Shown here piece by piece: positions 1-13,300 of a DNA stretch of 64,000 bases. The stretch's first letter is position 1. Every line of letters starts with the position of its first letter. The position numbers and the translations under genes were made by a program. The stretch covers positions 11,538,011-11,602,010 of the forward strand of contig NC_089313.1 of assembly GCF_036669915.1 (NCBI RefSeq), read 5' to 3'. Below the pieces are notes generated by a model. It did not search any database and had not been told where the DNA came from. It worked only from the letters and a program-made list of their open reading frames with translations. This DNA is from Pocillopora verrucosa. Its lineage: Eukaryota > Cnidaria > Anthozoa > Scleractinia > Pocilloporidae.

Positions 1-84
1 TCCAGTTATTTCTAAATCACAAGTTCCCCAAGTGCGCCATCTGTTCTTTCTCTGTCAGTCCTCTTTCCGCGCTTACTAATTAAG

Positions 85-170
85 CACTCTCCTTCCAATG
101 AGCGCCCTTCCTTTTAGCCGAATTTCAAGTAAGCGCCTGGGCGCCTATTCGAGGATATACGGTATTGATC
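85..170. mobile_element. Possible end of a TIR-type DNA element
   Basis: The stretch ends in a GGATATACGGTAT-like motif preceded by GC-rich 'aagcgcctgggcgcc'. Read on the minus strand it begins ATACCGTATATCC followed by GCGCC blocks. Similar 'taccgta...ctataaggc' words occur at 23496-23522. I saw no matching second end, so this is at most a fragment of a dispersed repeat. The rest of bases 1-569 shows no gene that I can support. Confidence 0.25.
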
Positions 171-569
171 CCTTCAAGTCCTTACGCTAAATCCCCCCCC
201 CCTCTCAGACATAAGGATACAAGATAGTAACACACCTCTGAGGACAGGAAGAGAACTAGTAGGGGTAAAAGGGGATTAATGCTCTTAATCCAAGTTAAAA
301 GCAAAAACTGATCAGTAGGGAGCGTTTGAGTGAGTGACTTTTAGTTCCATACTAAACCTCTTATTGTGACTTAGTCATACAATGAGGTAACAAGAAATTG
401 TTTCAGGATCTTATTGTTAATCGGGATCCCTACTGGATGTCAGAAAAAAGTTTTCTACAATCAACGGTGTTGCGCTGGTTACATTTAAATTGGAATTTTC
501 ATTCACTCAATAGTTAGCAACACAGCAACAGGCTGATAATAAACGAGAACAATAAAATTGTAAAAGTAC

Positions 570-839
570 TTTATTGAGATCAAATGTTGTAAGTCACCTT
601 GACAACATTCTTAAATAGGGTTGGAATAGTCTAACATCATGGTAAGTCCTCAGACTATCTGAGGGAAGCTACAACCACAGCTTTTTGGGATCTTATGGAG
701 TAACCAGTGACCATGATGCCTTTTACAGCCATATTTTTATCCTTTTGTAGTTTATGCACTGGGCAGTCTGGCCTTAGAGAACTTTCAACAATGTCCATGA
801 AGTCATCCCCAGGTAGAACCACAAGGGTGAGGTTCTTTC
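570..839 (-). pseudogene. Possible 3'-terminal exon or decayed fragment, unknown gene
   Basis: On the minus strand an open frame runs from an AG at 841-840 to a TAG stop at 657-655. It gives about 61 residues, including GDDFMDIVESSLRPDC and ending KAVVVASLR. A poly(A) signal AATAAA lies at 575-570, 80 bases past the stop, which suits a real 3' end. Just upstream, another frame reads sensibly (VSILITVADTSKNLFIQ) and would join only across a frameshift near 840. The piece is therefore either a spliced terminal exon or a frameshifted pseudogene. I do not recognise the family. Confidence 0.3.
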
Positions 840-2876
840 CTGTATGAAGAGGTTCTTGGAGGTGTCAGCCACTGTTATGAGGATGGACACTTGGGTCTGG
901 AGACATAAAACTGCGACTTAGCTTGCAAAAAGCTTTTATCAGATGAAGTTATTGAAGGCCTGGAGAGCCTCCTACTCCAAGTGGGGTATGGGCTCCCAAG
1001 GGAAACTTTGGAATAATTTGACTCTAGCAATTGCATTTCAGGGTCTACTCCAGTTTATATTGCCTTTTGTTGCTAAAATTGAACCCATTTGTAGCGAATT
1101 AAATGTGTGTGGTACAGTGTCTAAAAGATGGTGGCCAGCTCATCACAAGTGGGTAGATCTGTTACCCTACTTCTATTCAAACCCCTGATAATTACAAGTC
1201 ATCATCATTTTATTACTTGTCTCATATTCAGTACTTTAATCATTGCAAATACAGCTCACTGCACTAAGTAACAAAAATGAATAAAATCTTTACCTAAAAA
1301 TCCATGAATTGATCCATTTATCAGGTCGTCTTCTGGGGGGCTTTATTCGTATCACTTTGGAAATGATCCAAATTCATCACCGAAAAATCACTTTCCTACG
1401 TTTCACTAAAACAAAACAAAAAAACAAAAAACAAAACAAAACCACGTCATTATTGGGCAATTTTACAAATTTTCCAATGCTACAATTGGCAAATCCAAAT
1501 CTTGAAGTAGCAGGAAGGCCCCTAAAGGAATGAGGAGGGGGGTGGGGGGTGGGGTGGGTTAACTGGCACCAGTTTCATATCCCCACCACTTGTAAAATGA
1601 CTAATTCAAAATGTAATTGTTCATTTCTACATGAACAAGGATTGTTATTGTTTAGATGACACCACTTAACTCCGATTTAATTTTCTCAACTCATTTTTAC
1701 TATCATCACGATTAACTGAAGCTTAACTTTAGAATTTCCATGCCTGACAAAACAAATTTGCTGATACATGAAATTGTCAGAGCCAACTGCATTTGTCACT
1801 CTGACTGAATTGGTTTAAGTTTGATTTTACTCTTATAGTAATTAAAATCATCACGCATCACTGCATTTAATCTTTTACACCCTCTAATCAGTATGCATAT
1901 TCTCCACATCGTTCCATACATTTCCTATGGAACTGACAAGGAGGATTTGTTTAACAGTCCCGAGCTTCTTTAGAAAGTAATCATTTCCTTTATTCTCATG
2001 ACCTTAATGTGTGATTTGGCAGATACTGAGTAGGAGAAATTAGATGCTAGTCACTAGACAAAATGGGAAAATTAAAATAATCTATTGAAGATAATGAGGA
2101 TTCATCCTCACTTAAAAGTTAAACTGAATTTATTTTGTTACATTACACAAAAGAAAGATAATAAAATGGGAAAGTTACCTTTCAGATTATTACCCAGCAT
2201 CAATGAAGTCTTCTTCGAGCATCATTGCATTCTCAAAAGCTTACTGTTGAGTCCATATTTATCTTGATTTCTTCGAATTACTGTGAAGTTTTTAAGTAGT
2301 GCTGCTCGTTTACATGGATTTTTGTTTGTTTGTTTTTTGCCTGGTAATTAGGAGCTATAAAAACTATACAAATTAAGTATTAAGTCAATGGTTTCTTACA
2401 GATTACTGTTTTTACTCCTCTTGGATTGAATTAAGGTGTGAATTCCAAGAGCAAAGATGAACACTAAGGTCTTCTGCTTAGACACTTTTAAGAAAAATCA
2501 TTTACCAGGTAAAATTGATGGTATCATGATACCAAATGAACAACATCTGGTTATTGATGAAAAGTTGGAAAACAACAGTCAATGTAAAGTACATGACCAT
2601 GGTCAATCAAACAAATGACTGGCTTGTTTGTCTTTATTTTACAGTTTAATTCTTGCTTCTACTACCACCTGCATGGAAACAGACCAACATCCAACTACAT
2701 GAAGAAACAAATGTTGAAACATAACAAAAATGTTCTGTCCCAAGGAAGGAAGGAAGAGTATTCAAACAATCACATACTTTTAACATTGCTACCCAGAATG
2801 ATTTCAAATAACAAATGTACACAGACAAAGTTTAACACAAGGCATTAGCCAGTTCAGTTGACTACAAAACCAACAT
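840..2876. other. No supported gene
   Basis: AT-rich DNA with short chance frames only. A poly-purine/G-rich stretch lies at 1531-1560 and A-rich low-complexity sequence at 1410-1442. I saw no splice-flanked coding block beyond the fragment at 570-839. Confidence 0.5.
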
Positions 2877-4352
2877 TTTATTGATAGATACAAGAAAATG
2901 AAATAGAAAACCTATCTTCAAAAGCAGATTTTTTGTGGACACACATTATATAGAAAGCAGTTACAAAACATATGCAATTTGCTGTATGTAAAAAAAATAG
3001 CTGTAAAAGCATCATTTATGTGAAAATACAGTTATCAAACTTTTTCGGTGTGGATATTTCATCAAAAAATATTCCATTTAAATGGATGCCTTCATTAGAT
3101 ACATTGTCAATTCATGAATGTTCTACTGCAGGGTTAGAATTTAGGAACCCAACATTAAATTATTTTAGAAAATCTTTAAGGAAGAAACCACGCATCAGTG
3201 AAGAGGTTAGATGAAAAGAAGAGAAAGCAAACTGATCTCAAAATTACAACAACAACCAAAAAAATACAAACATCTGAATGTTAAAAAAATAATAATTAAG
3301 ATAAAACTCTCAAAAACACATATTCAAAACTATTTATATCACATTGAAATTTCTCTATTATGAAAGTTAAAAGTTTACAGCAATTCATCACATCAAAAAT
3401 GTATTTATTGCGGAACTTTAGATATGTTTTGGGAATGTTTAGATGAGGGACATGAGCTTCTTGTTTTTGTTTAAGAGAAGTTGTGAGAACACTGTTAAGT
3501 TCATAATTAAGTTTTGATCTTTACACTTACAACAATACTCTAAGTGTCAATTTAGTCACTTTTGGCTGTTATGGACAACTAAACTAAAAAAAAAAAAAAC
3601 AAACTGTTTAGCAACGTTTATCACTTTATTGAGTTCATCAATGACAGATAGATTAAACTGTTTAGATTTAAAATACATGGTAGAAAGATTAAGCCACATC
3701 ATATTTAACCCTTTAAAGTGGTTAACAATGCTTTGCAGTTTTGGATGTTTGTAGACTCATCCCTGTATTGCACATGTTTAATACCATTTAATCATTACAA
3801 ATACATCCCTCAAATTGAAAGTCTGAAATTTAGGGGCATGTTGCTGACAAAAATTTAGTTATACGTTTGCCTCTAGCTTTAAGTTTATGGGGAAAATTTA
3901 CCATGAGTATTACTAGAATGCATTCATGTTCTGATTAGATTTCAATAATAAACAAATTTGGAACATTATGACAACTTTGGGTAACTACACCAAAATTGTT
4001 GCTTGGTTAGTCTTTAGCAAGAGGTTTTTTTTGGATTGTTTTTAGTGTTTTTAATGTTTGGAATACTGATTGTATGCTTTCAAATTTATGGCCATTTGAG
4101 TGATCTGAAGGCTCCATACAAAATTCTATCCTATTAATCTTAGGGAAAAGTTAACATGATTTACAACAGTTAGCAACAAACTTATGAAACTATCTGCACT
4201 GAAAGAACGTGAAATCCTGAACACCAGTTCCTTGTAAAAAGAAAAGTGGTGAACATACATAATGGTTTCTGAGAAATTTATCAAAACACTATCAGCAAGC
4301 TTCACTTTTCAAATCAGAAGCTATAGAAAATAATTATAATTTGTTAACTGCT
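2877..4352 (-). other. Likely 3' UTR of the KHDRBS-like gene
   Basis: The region follows the TGA stop of the KHDRBS-like gene on the minus strand and is AT-rich without coding signal. Candidate poly(A) signals (AATAAA, minus strand) sit at 3630-3625, 3409-3404 and 2882-2877. Which one is used cannot be told from sequence, and alternative 3' ends are possible. Confidence 0.45.
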
Positions 4353-7300
4353 TCAATAAGGGTATGTTGCTTCACGAACAATTTTCTTCACAGTACGAGC
4401 TGGTGGAGCCTTGAAAGTTGCAGATGAGTTTGCAGGAACTCTTGTTGGAGCTAAAATAAGAATTTATGTAAGTTTAACATTAACACCTTATAACATTAAT
4501 TAAGGAACTGGAATTAACCTAAAAATAACAGTAAAGGAAAGTTATCACCTATAAAGTACAGAGTTACACTTTAAGGCACAAGTTCTATTACAGCAAAGAC
4601 AATTCAACCTTGCTTTAACCTTTGAGAATACTGCCACTCAAAATAAATTTCCTTTTCAGTGGACTAGTGTAACTCTTCTCCTTTTAAATTCTTTAGTAGG
4701 TAAAAGTTAACTTACTAAATAAACATCACAAACTTTTATTGGAAATAATATTCTTCTGAGAAGAGACATGTCATATTAATGATAGTCATATTGTGCACAC
4801 AGAAACATTTTCCTGCAATCTTGTATTAAAGAAATCACAGTCCTTATTTACATTATAATTCATTAAATAAGTTAAAGTAAAAATACCCATATGAATTAAT
4901 ATTTAATCTCACTATGACAGAGCTAGTTTAGTGAAACAAATTCCAAATCAATCTCTATTCAAGATGCTTAATGGTTAGATTTTCCTTTCATCTTTAAAGG
5001 GAAAAAGTACCCTTCACACAAGTAATCTTATTTGTTTACAACTTCACTTGCTAATTCACAGCATATAATTTTCACAATAAGGCTTTTAAGGTAATCAGAT
5101 TTAATGACCAGAAATCCAGTTTTTGCTTCTTTTCAAAAGTCTCTCATTGTCCATAAATGGAATTGATATAGAGGAAACAAAAATGAGCAGGATGTAGCAC
5201 TTACCTGCAAAAGTTGCATCAAAAACCTCTCCTGGCTGGCCATATTCATAGTATACTGCTTCACTGTTGATTCATATAATGTACAGGTATGTTTAACCCA
5301 AAGACCAAAAAAACTGGCCCAGGTTCTTTCAAGAATGGATAGCACCATCCATTAGAAAATCTAAATTTAGTAGATAGTGCCGTATGTTTTGTTAACTCTT
5401 ATCAGTTGGATGACATTGTCCACCCTTTCCTTTGAATACCTTTGCCATAATGACCAAGTTGTAATACTCATTAGCAAAACTCCTTACATAATACTGTGAT
5501 GCCAGCAGCCTATAAATGTTGAAAAGAGAAAATTGCCCTTTGAAAATAGTTCTGCGTGTTCCTTTGAAAGGAGCTCCATGGCTATCAGTGATGCCAAAAA
5601 TCTCAAAGGAGCACACCCCTATGTTTTCAGCTAAGCTAAAGGTTCATTGGTGGGCAAATGGCTTTGATATTCTGGGCATCACAAGATTCCTAGCAAATTT
5701 AATTGAACACGACATACTCCATGACTATTTCCTCAACAAAAACCTTTGCTGCTTCATTACCTCTAGGAAAATCAAGCAACAAAGCCATCCATCTGGTGCT
5801 TTGCTCCACAAATAATTCCACACAGACCTTAATTTTAGAAATTTTTATATAGAACTTACAATAAAGCTATGTACTGTCACTAAAAGTTTGAGGAATATGT
5901 AACTGCATACATGAACTTCATTCAATTTTTCCTTGACATTGCAATTTATTAGATTTTGAGACTGTAGGATGACTTAAGTGCTCACCCATGTTCCGGGTAG
6001 GCTGCTTCAAATTCATAGCTTGGCTCATAAGACTCATAGCCCTGAAAAAAAGGCAACTGAATGTGATTCATAGAATTAAACACTATGAATACATTTAAAA
6101 CCACTTTATCACTCAGACATGGAGGCTTCTGTTTATGCAATTAAGACAAACTATTTTACTTTTAACCTTCTTGCATGATTATTTATTTATTTAACAGCTT
6201 ACTATGTGAGGATGCTTTAACTTTAAGATTATTGCATTTAAATATGAAGTGCGACAAGACCTGATTTATGTTATTGTGTATATCTGGTGAAAATATTATT
6301 GATAAGTCACACCAGTAATTAAGGAACTGTATTGTGAAAAGAGTACGGTTACAACTGTACCTGGAAATTGTTCACGGAGACATTGAATTGTAAGTGACAA
6401 TGTAAAATATTGGCAAGTTTAATTATACCAGTCAATCATGAAGTATGATCATATGAGTGAGGGAAGTCCTGAAAAAGACTTTAGTCCACAATAGTGAATC
6501 ATATTTTTCACCTTTGATAACATTTCAGTCATCAAAATCCACTCAGTGGCTTAGTCCATGGCTAACTAGACACTGGATTGGTGCCTTAGCTGGGTCACAG
6601 TGTTATGCTCTTGAAGCAGACAACACTCTCACTATGCCTCTATCAACTCAGAAGTATAACAAACCACCAGCAAAAAGTCAAGAAAACAAGAAATTCCAGG
6701 GAAAATCCAACAATGGACTGCCATCCCCAAACAATGGGAAATGGGAATAGTCCAGTTGCTCCATGCTACTGAAATGAGATGACTTTTACTCTATGGAGTA
6801 CCTATAGGGCCCTTTACAGAACTCCCCTCAACCAAACAATTGCACTACATTTCACACTGAAACTACAGTAATAACTGTGTTGATTTAACCAATTATCACA
6901 TTTTTTTAACGGAGGCTCCTTTACTTATGAGCACTTACAATCACTTGTTCTCCAGTAGTCAGCAGTTGTACCCCAACCGATGCAGGAAGTGTGTGCACTG
7001 CCTAGCAGATTCAAGTGCACAAGTAAATGTATTTCAGGTAAACAGTTTAAGTGCAGTTCAAAACAAAACTTTTTAAAAGGGCTTTCATGGAATAAACTGT
7101 GGTGTACACCAAAAAGCTTAAATGTCATTTCATCAAAAGTGATCTACTTTGGTTTAACATGGCTTAACATGGTTAATATTACAAATTAGGGTGCCACACC
7201 ACTGCATTTACTACATTTAATTTCCCTTTTTTAAACTTAATTTTAAATTTTATGACAGGATTGTGATGATTAAGGACAAACAGGAGTTGCCTAATTCCAC

Positions 7301-10300
7301 CCTCATTCAATCTGTTCACACATTCTTTTGTGATCTTGCTACCCTCTGAAGAGAATGCAATCTTCTTCTGCTGCTTTGTTTACTACATACAGGCTTAGCC
7401 TAAAATACCATGAAAATGTTTCAGTTAAGGTTAATCCTACTTCTCTTACAGTTATTTTAATTATTACTGTATTTCAGGTTCTGAGAAAACAAATTTTCTG
7501 TATGTTCACTTACTCCATATGGATCCCCTGGGACTGCGGCTGCTCTTGGTGCAGCATGAGCTACGGTTGGTGATGAAGGACCTAGTCCAGCAGCAGAGCG
7601 TGCTGCTGATACAGTCACGTGTCCTACAGCGGGTCCTCTAGGTCTTGCAATGGCAGTTGTACGTGGAACTGGGGTTCCTCGTCCATGATGAGCTGGGTGG
7701 TGTAAGTGATGTGGAACTCCTCTGGGGTGAGGGCGTCCCCTAGGAACAGGTGCAGGAACTGCAACTGGAGCAGCAGCAGGAACCGGTTCCTCCATGCCAT
7801 TAAGTATTGCCATTTCTCTCATCTGTTCCTGATGGATTTCATCGTTATTTTCCTACAAAGTAATAAAAAAAATGGTCCAAATTAGATTTGTTTTGAAGGT
7901 TTCAAACTGCAACAGCAAGATTTAAATTTAAAAGGTCTGCATACTGCATACTGGAAGTAATCTTCCTCCACTGAAATCAATTGTTTGTGTGTAAATTGAC
8001 AAATGAATTGGCAAAGTCAAAAAAAATTGTAGGGTAACATAGCGCTACAGCTGTGCACAGGGAAACAAGACAAGACCAGTATCCATTACCATGAGGTACC
8101 CTAGCTATGCATTTGGTAAAAATGTACTGTAAAACCTGCCAATAAGCTGCACCTGCAGATAAGCTGCACCCTGAATTTAGCAGCTCAAATTTTGGGAAAA
8201 AAGTATTTTGAAAGAAATTAAAAGAAATCCAAAGTCAAGTCTTGAGAAGTCTCTTTCATCCACTGTTCATCAAACATAAACTCACTGTTAACATTGCAAT
8301 GGAAAATACTTCAAAGTCTTACCCACAAGTTTACCAGTTTAATATAATGAACATTGTTTCTACCAACTTTGACATATGACTTAATCTTTTTCTGGTATTT
8401 GTTGACAGGAATTTCTTCATTCAACACAGTTTCTCCATAGATTTTTGCATTACAACAAGAAAGTGAGCGGAACATTCCAAGCCTAGTAACCAGGCATTAG
8501 ATTGGACGTGAAAACAGACATAGGCATCAACATTTGCAGCACCTTTTTCAAATGTTCCCACAGATAAGCCACAACTATAATTCCTAGTGATGATTTTTGG
8601 AGAAAAGGTGTGGCTTATCTGCAGGTTTTTATGGTATACCATTCTGCATACAGAACCAATTGTAATTTTGCATCTCTTAGCATATTTATTGATGTTTTGA
8701 TGTTTTTCTGTCATGGAATCAGAACGAACAAAAAAGTTTCACTTCAACTTTGCATATAAATGCAGGCTTTGCATATAAATACAGTCAAACTTGTATTTAG
8801 TGGTCACCAACAGAGAATGGCTCGGTGACTGCTCAATACAGGTTGACCCCTGAATTAAGGTTCCACATAAAAAGGTGTTTATAAAGGAACAATAGAAAAT
8901 GTCATTTTGAGCCATAATAGACCATTTATTATACAAAAATTATCTCAATAATGCTACTAACATTGATTTGGGATTAAATTTTATGTATGAGATTACTCTC
9001 AGTTTTATTTGAGTAATTCTGCTTTTAGTGACTATCCAGAACTGGTGGAAGACAACAAAAAGATGCTATTGGAACTCAGTAAAGGGTGACTGTGACCATT
9101 TAACAGAGGTGAAATTATAGAAATTAAGGGGTACAAATTTCAGGACTTCAACCACAAACTGCTAAATACAGGATGGCTGATTAACACTGTGCCTCTTACT
9201 ACATGTTTGACTGTATTTATGAAATGAGTAAATCAAAATCCTATGAAGAGCTTCCTAAAAATGTATGAATGATTGAAGAGTCTACCTTAAGAATATATCA
9301 ATAAAATTAAAAGCATACTCACAGGTACCAAAAATTTCTTGATCTCCTCAATCGCTAGGCCTAATCTGGCATGAGCTTGGCCTGGGGGGGCTTCAACTTC
9401 AATAAGCACATGGAGATCTTCATCAAGATGTGCATATTTTGCATCACCAGAACTTCTCAGCTCTTCCTCCTGTATTGAACATTATCACTTTTATTAAATC
9501 CTTCATTGTGTTTTCTTGTCTTAAATGTGTCACATAAATAAATTTGCACCATAAAAATATACAATGTAAATGTCTTGTATTTAAATCAGATGGTAACTGT
9601 CATTTGCATAGTGTGGTTGTCCACAGTGAGGGAAGTCATCATCAATCCTTTCACTCTAAGCATATCTTTAGTAATTCACCTTACTGTCTGCCATACAATT
9701 CTTAACTATCAATCCCCTAATTGTTGCTTTTCCTTATTCTCATTACCTGTCTACTTGATATTGTATTTATATTATAGGGAGAAATGTTTTCTAGATCACT
9801 CATGTGAACAGCAGGGTTAGAGCTAAGTAGAGAGTTGCATGCTTCTCAAATGCTTGAAGTCTTAGGTGTGCTGTGCCAGTCCATTCATTTTAGCATGTTA
9901 TTTTTGGCTGTAAGAATCAAGTTGCATTTGACCAATGTTTAGTGGTCAGTTTTGATCTGCTGCCGAAGGGCTACCACTTAAAACTCCACCTTAGACACTC
10001 TTTAACACGGCTAATTTACATTATCAACTCAGTTAATAAAACCAAATTATCCTGTTAGACATCCCCACCAATGCAGCACCACAGTTTCTTTAGAAACTTA
10101 ACCCCTTTGAAAGCTACAAGTAGGTTTGTTTGGTTTGTATTTCAAGTTTATTTCATGAATTAGTCCATTGAATGGTGCTGCAAGTTGTTAGCAAAAAATC
10201 TGTCTGAAATCTGTTTTTCAGTTCATAATGATAAGCAATGTAATTGTTGAATGCAGGGGTTTCAATAGCGGCTGGTTATATGAAGTCTACTGCTGCCTAT

Positions 10301-13300
10301 AAGACTTCTTACTGCCCTCTGTTTAGCCTACAAGCAGGCTCGTGCTTAGCTTTTGCCTCACTGCCTCTTTTCCAGGCTAGGCCTCCTAGTACGCCATGGG
10401 CAGTGCTTACAATAAAGTTATTGAAACCACTGTGAATGTACAAGAACGTTTCCCTATCAAATGAAGTAACATTAAGACTTACATCTACTATTAGTCTACT
10501 GACCTTTTCCTTATCTCTCATAGAACCTTTGCCCAGAATTGACATCTTGGTGCCAGTACTAGCTTGAAGACGCTTAAAGGTGTTACCTCTTGGACCAAGC
10601 AACTTTCCAACAAAGTTAAACTAAGGGGATACAAAAAAAACAACATTATACCAACACAGCCTATAGTACAGTACAGCTCAGAGGTAGATGGCCAATGCAC
10701 AGGTTAAAACCTTCCCACATTTTTTGCGTTCTTCACAAAAAAAAGCACATGTTAAAGCACACTTTTTCTATTGTTATTCAACACAGTCAGCCTACTTTGT
10801 TCTGCATTGTTTCTGAAACCAAAGGTTTTCGGTCTCAAAATGCCATAACTGAAACATCAAATCAACATTTGTATATCTTAACATGTAAGGGACACAATGG
10901 CTGCTGTTTCAATAAAACTTTGAAACAACTTGTCATGACTCCACAAGAATTTTGTAGAATAGGCTTTTGAAAGTTTTAAGATGCGAATAATTAACTTGAT
11001 TCCAGCCGGAGATCGTGATAACTTTGTATTTAGAATTGGAAATCACTTCGAAAGATGCGACCAGATCAAGAAGTTGGATATCGACTTTTGCCCGTACATC
11101 TTGTCTACTTTTTATTTGGTGCTAAAATATTTCTCAGTTTTTGTTAAAATTGTTTAATTGTTTTCTATGATTCAGTTCATGTTTGGGTGGTTTTGGCAAG
11201 ACGCTTGTGTCACAGAGAACTTTAGTACACAAATCAACCCAGTTTTTGAATGCGCGGCTTGTAATCAAAGACCTTATCTTCAGATCACTACTGTTGACTC
11301 TTCGACTTTTGGTTCATTAACCAAAATAAATTGAAGAAAACAAATGCTAAAACTGAATGTTGTAAAAAATATTTATTTAACTTAAAGCAATCAAGGAAAA
11401 AAATTACACTGACTTGTCTAAATATTATGCTGATCAGGCTTACACGAACACAGACAAGTGTCTGGCCTTCGACGGTCACACCAAAGTAAGCTCACATTCA
11501 GATAGGGGTGTCAGAAAATACTTGTAGACAAGCTCTAATGTTATTTTTTTTTCCAGATCCAATGGCTTCTTGTTTTCTATACTACAGACATTGTAGCAAT
11601 TGAGTTCATGTGTTATATTAGAACTGAATACAAATGTTACGTGCAACATTTCAGGAAATACTGCTTTCATGAGAGCAGTTTTGCTTTGTTTGTACTTTTT
11701 ATTCATGCTCAGCATTGTGTGATGATGATTGTCATGACAATTTTAACAGACACTTATTCTTGTTTACTTATGTGAATTGATAAGAGTCGAGTAATGTGCT
11801 GTAACCTAAAATCATTCTGGTAAGACATTAGGAAAATGTCTCCTGTTCCAGCAAACTGCAAATAATTTCACATAACTTTACAGACAAATGAATGCAAATG
11901 ATTCAAGTCTTTCTGCTAGCCGCTAGCTGTAAAGTTTTACGACAATGCCTTGATTGAACTTGATATTTCCTCATCTTGTTTGCTTTCTAAAGAGGTACCC
12001 AACAGGTCAAAAAGTTTTTTTTTCCTTCACAATGCAGGAAAGCCAATTCAAAAAATGAGCTGATGCCAAATGCTTTGGAAAGAAACCACATAATGTCACC
12101 AACATCAGAATCTCTCCTTTGTTATAAATCTAACACACAATTCAAAGTTAAACAAAGGATAAAACAAAAGACTGCTTCATATATACTGATGAGCTTCTTT
12201 TGCGTGTTTTTTGTTTGCATTTAAAAAAATTTCACGCATGTGCAGGTTTCTTTTAATGCGCTTTTCACATGAATTTAGAGCTAAGTACCTCTGAGCTGTA
12301 CTGTATAATGCAGAAAAATAGAAAGTGCAATGATAAATGATAACATTTCATTAACCAAGACAAATTAGGATTCCACAGCTGTACATTAGGAAGAAAGTAA
12401 ATATTCACCTTGGGGTATTCTTTTACTGGAATAAAGACCTTTTCCATCAATTTAGTGGGCTGATAAAGCTTACTGTCAAAGACATCTGCAGGTCTACGGA
12501 AGTGATGCGTCTGAGGGGGAGGTCTGGTGGCCACTGGCACCTCTGGGCTTTCAGCTGCAGGTACTTGGCTGCTGGGAGGTACATTCTCTGACACAGGTGA
12601 TAAAGTATTTCCATTGGTTGTTTTCTCAATTTTGGGTTTTTTTAATGCTTGCACTGCTGGTAGTGCTCCCCCAGTTTGTACTTTATTGATTTCTGTAAAA
12701 TAATTCAAAATAAATTTACTTCTTATTGGCTGAAGAACAATGTAGTATCTTAAAAATGGCAGAGCTTTTGCTCATAGTACATTCCTATGAAGTGAGCAAT
12801 AAAACAACAGTGCTTATATTTGTGGGGATAAAGATGTTTTGGGCCAGACTCAGAGTCATTTCGCCCAAGCTGCTAGGCAAGGGTTTATATGACTCTGAGA
12901 AGGACCTAAAACATAGTTATCATTGACACTTAGGAGGGCATTGAGAAAATAAAAACTTAAAAAATGACAAAAAGCAATTTGAACAATCACACAAGCGAAC
13001 AACTGGGCTAAACTATATTTTAGGCTGCCAAACTCTCCATTTTTGCCCACACTATGCACCTCATTGCCTGACAAAGTGCTACCAATTCTGCAAAAATCAT
13101 GTTAAAACCTTTCATGGTTTGTAATACAACCTTTATGTCCTCTACTTATAGGAAGATAATGCTGCTGAAAAAAAAAAAAAAAGAAAAAGAAAAATACAGG
13201 CAGCTATACAATATACAGCAACAAAGGAATTCTCAATAAGCAATATAAGAAAAATTACACAGCAGCTTGCTTGATGAACTTTTGATAAGAAACCAAAGAG

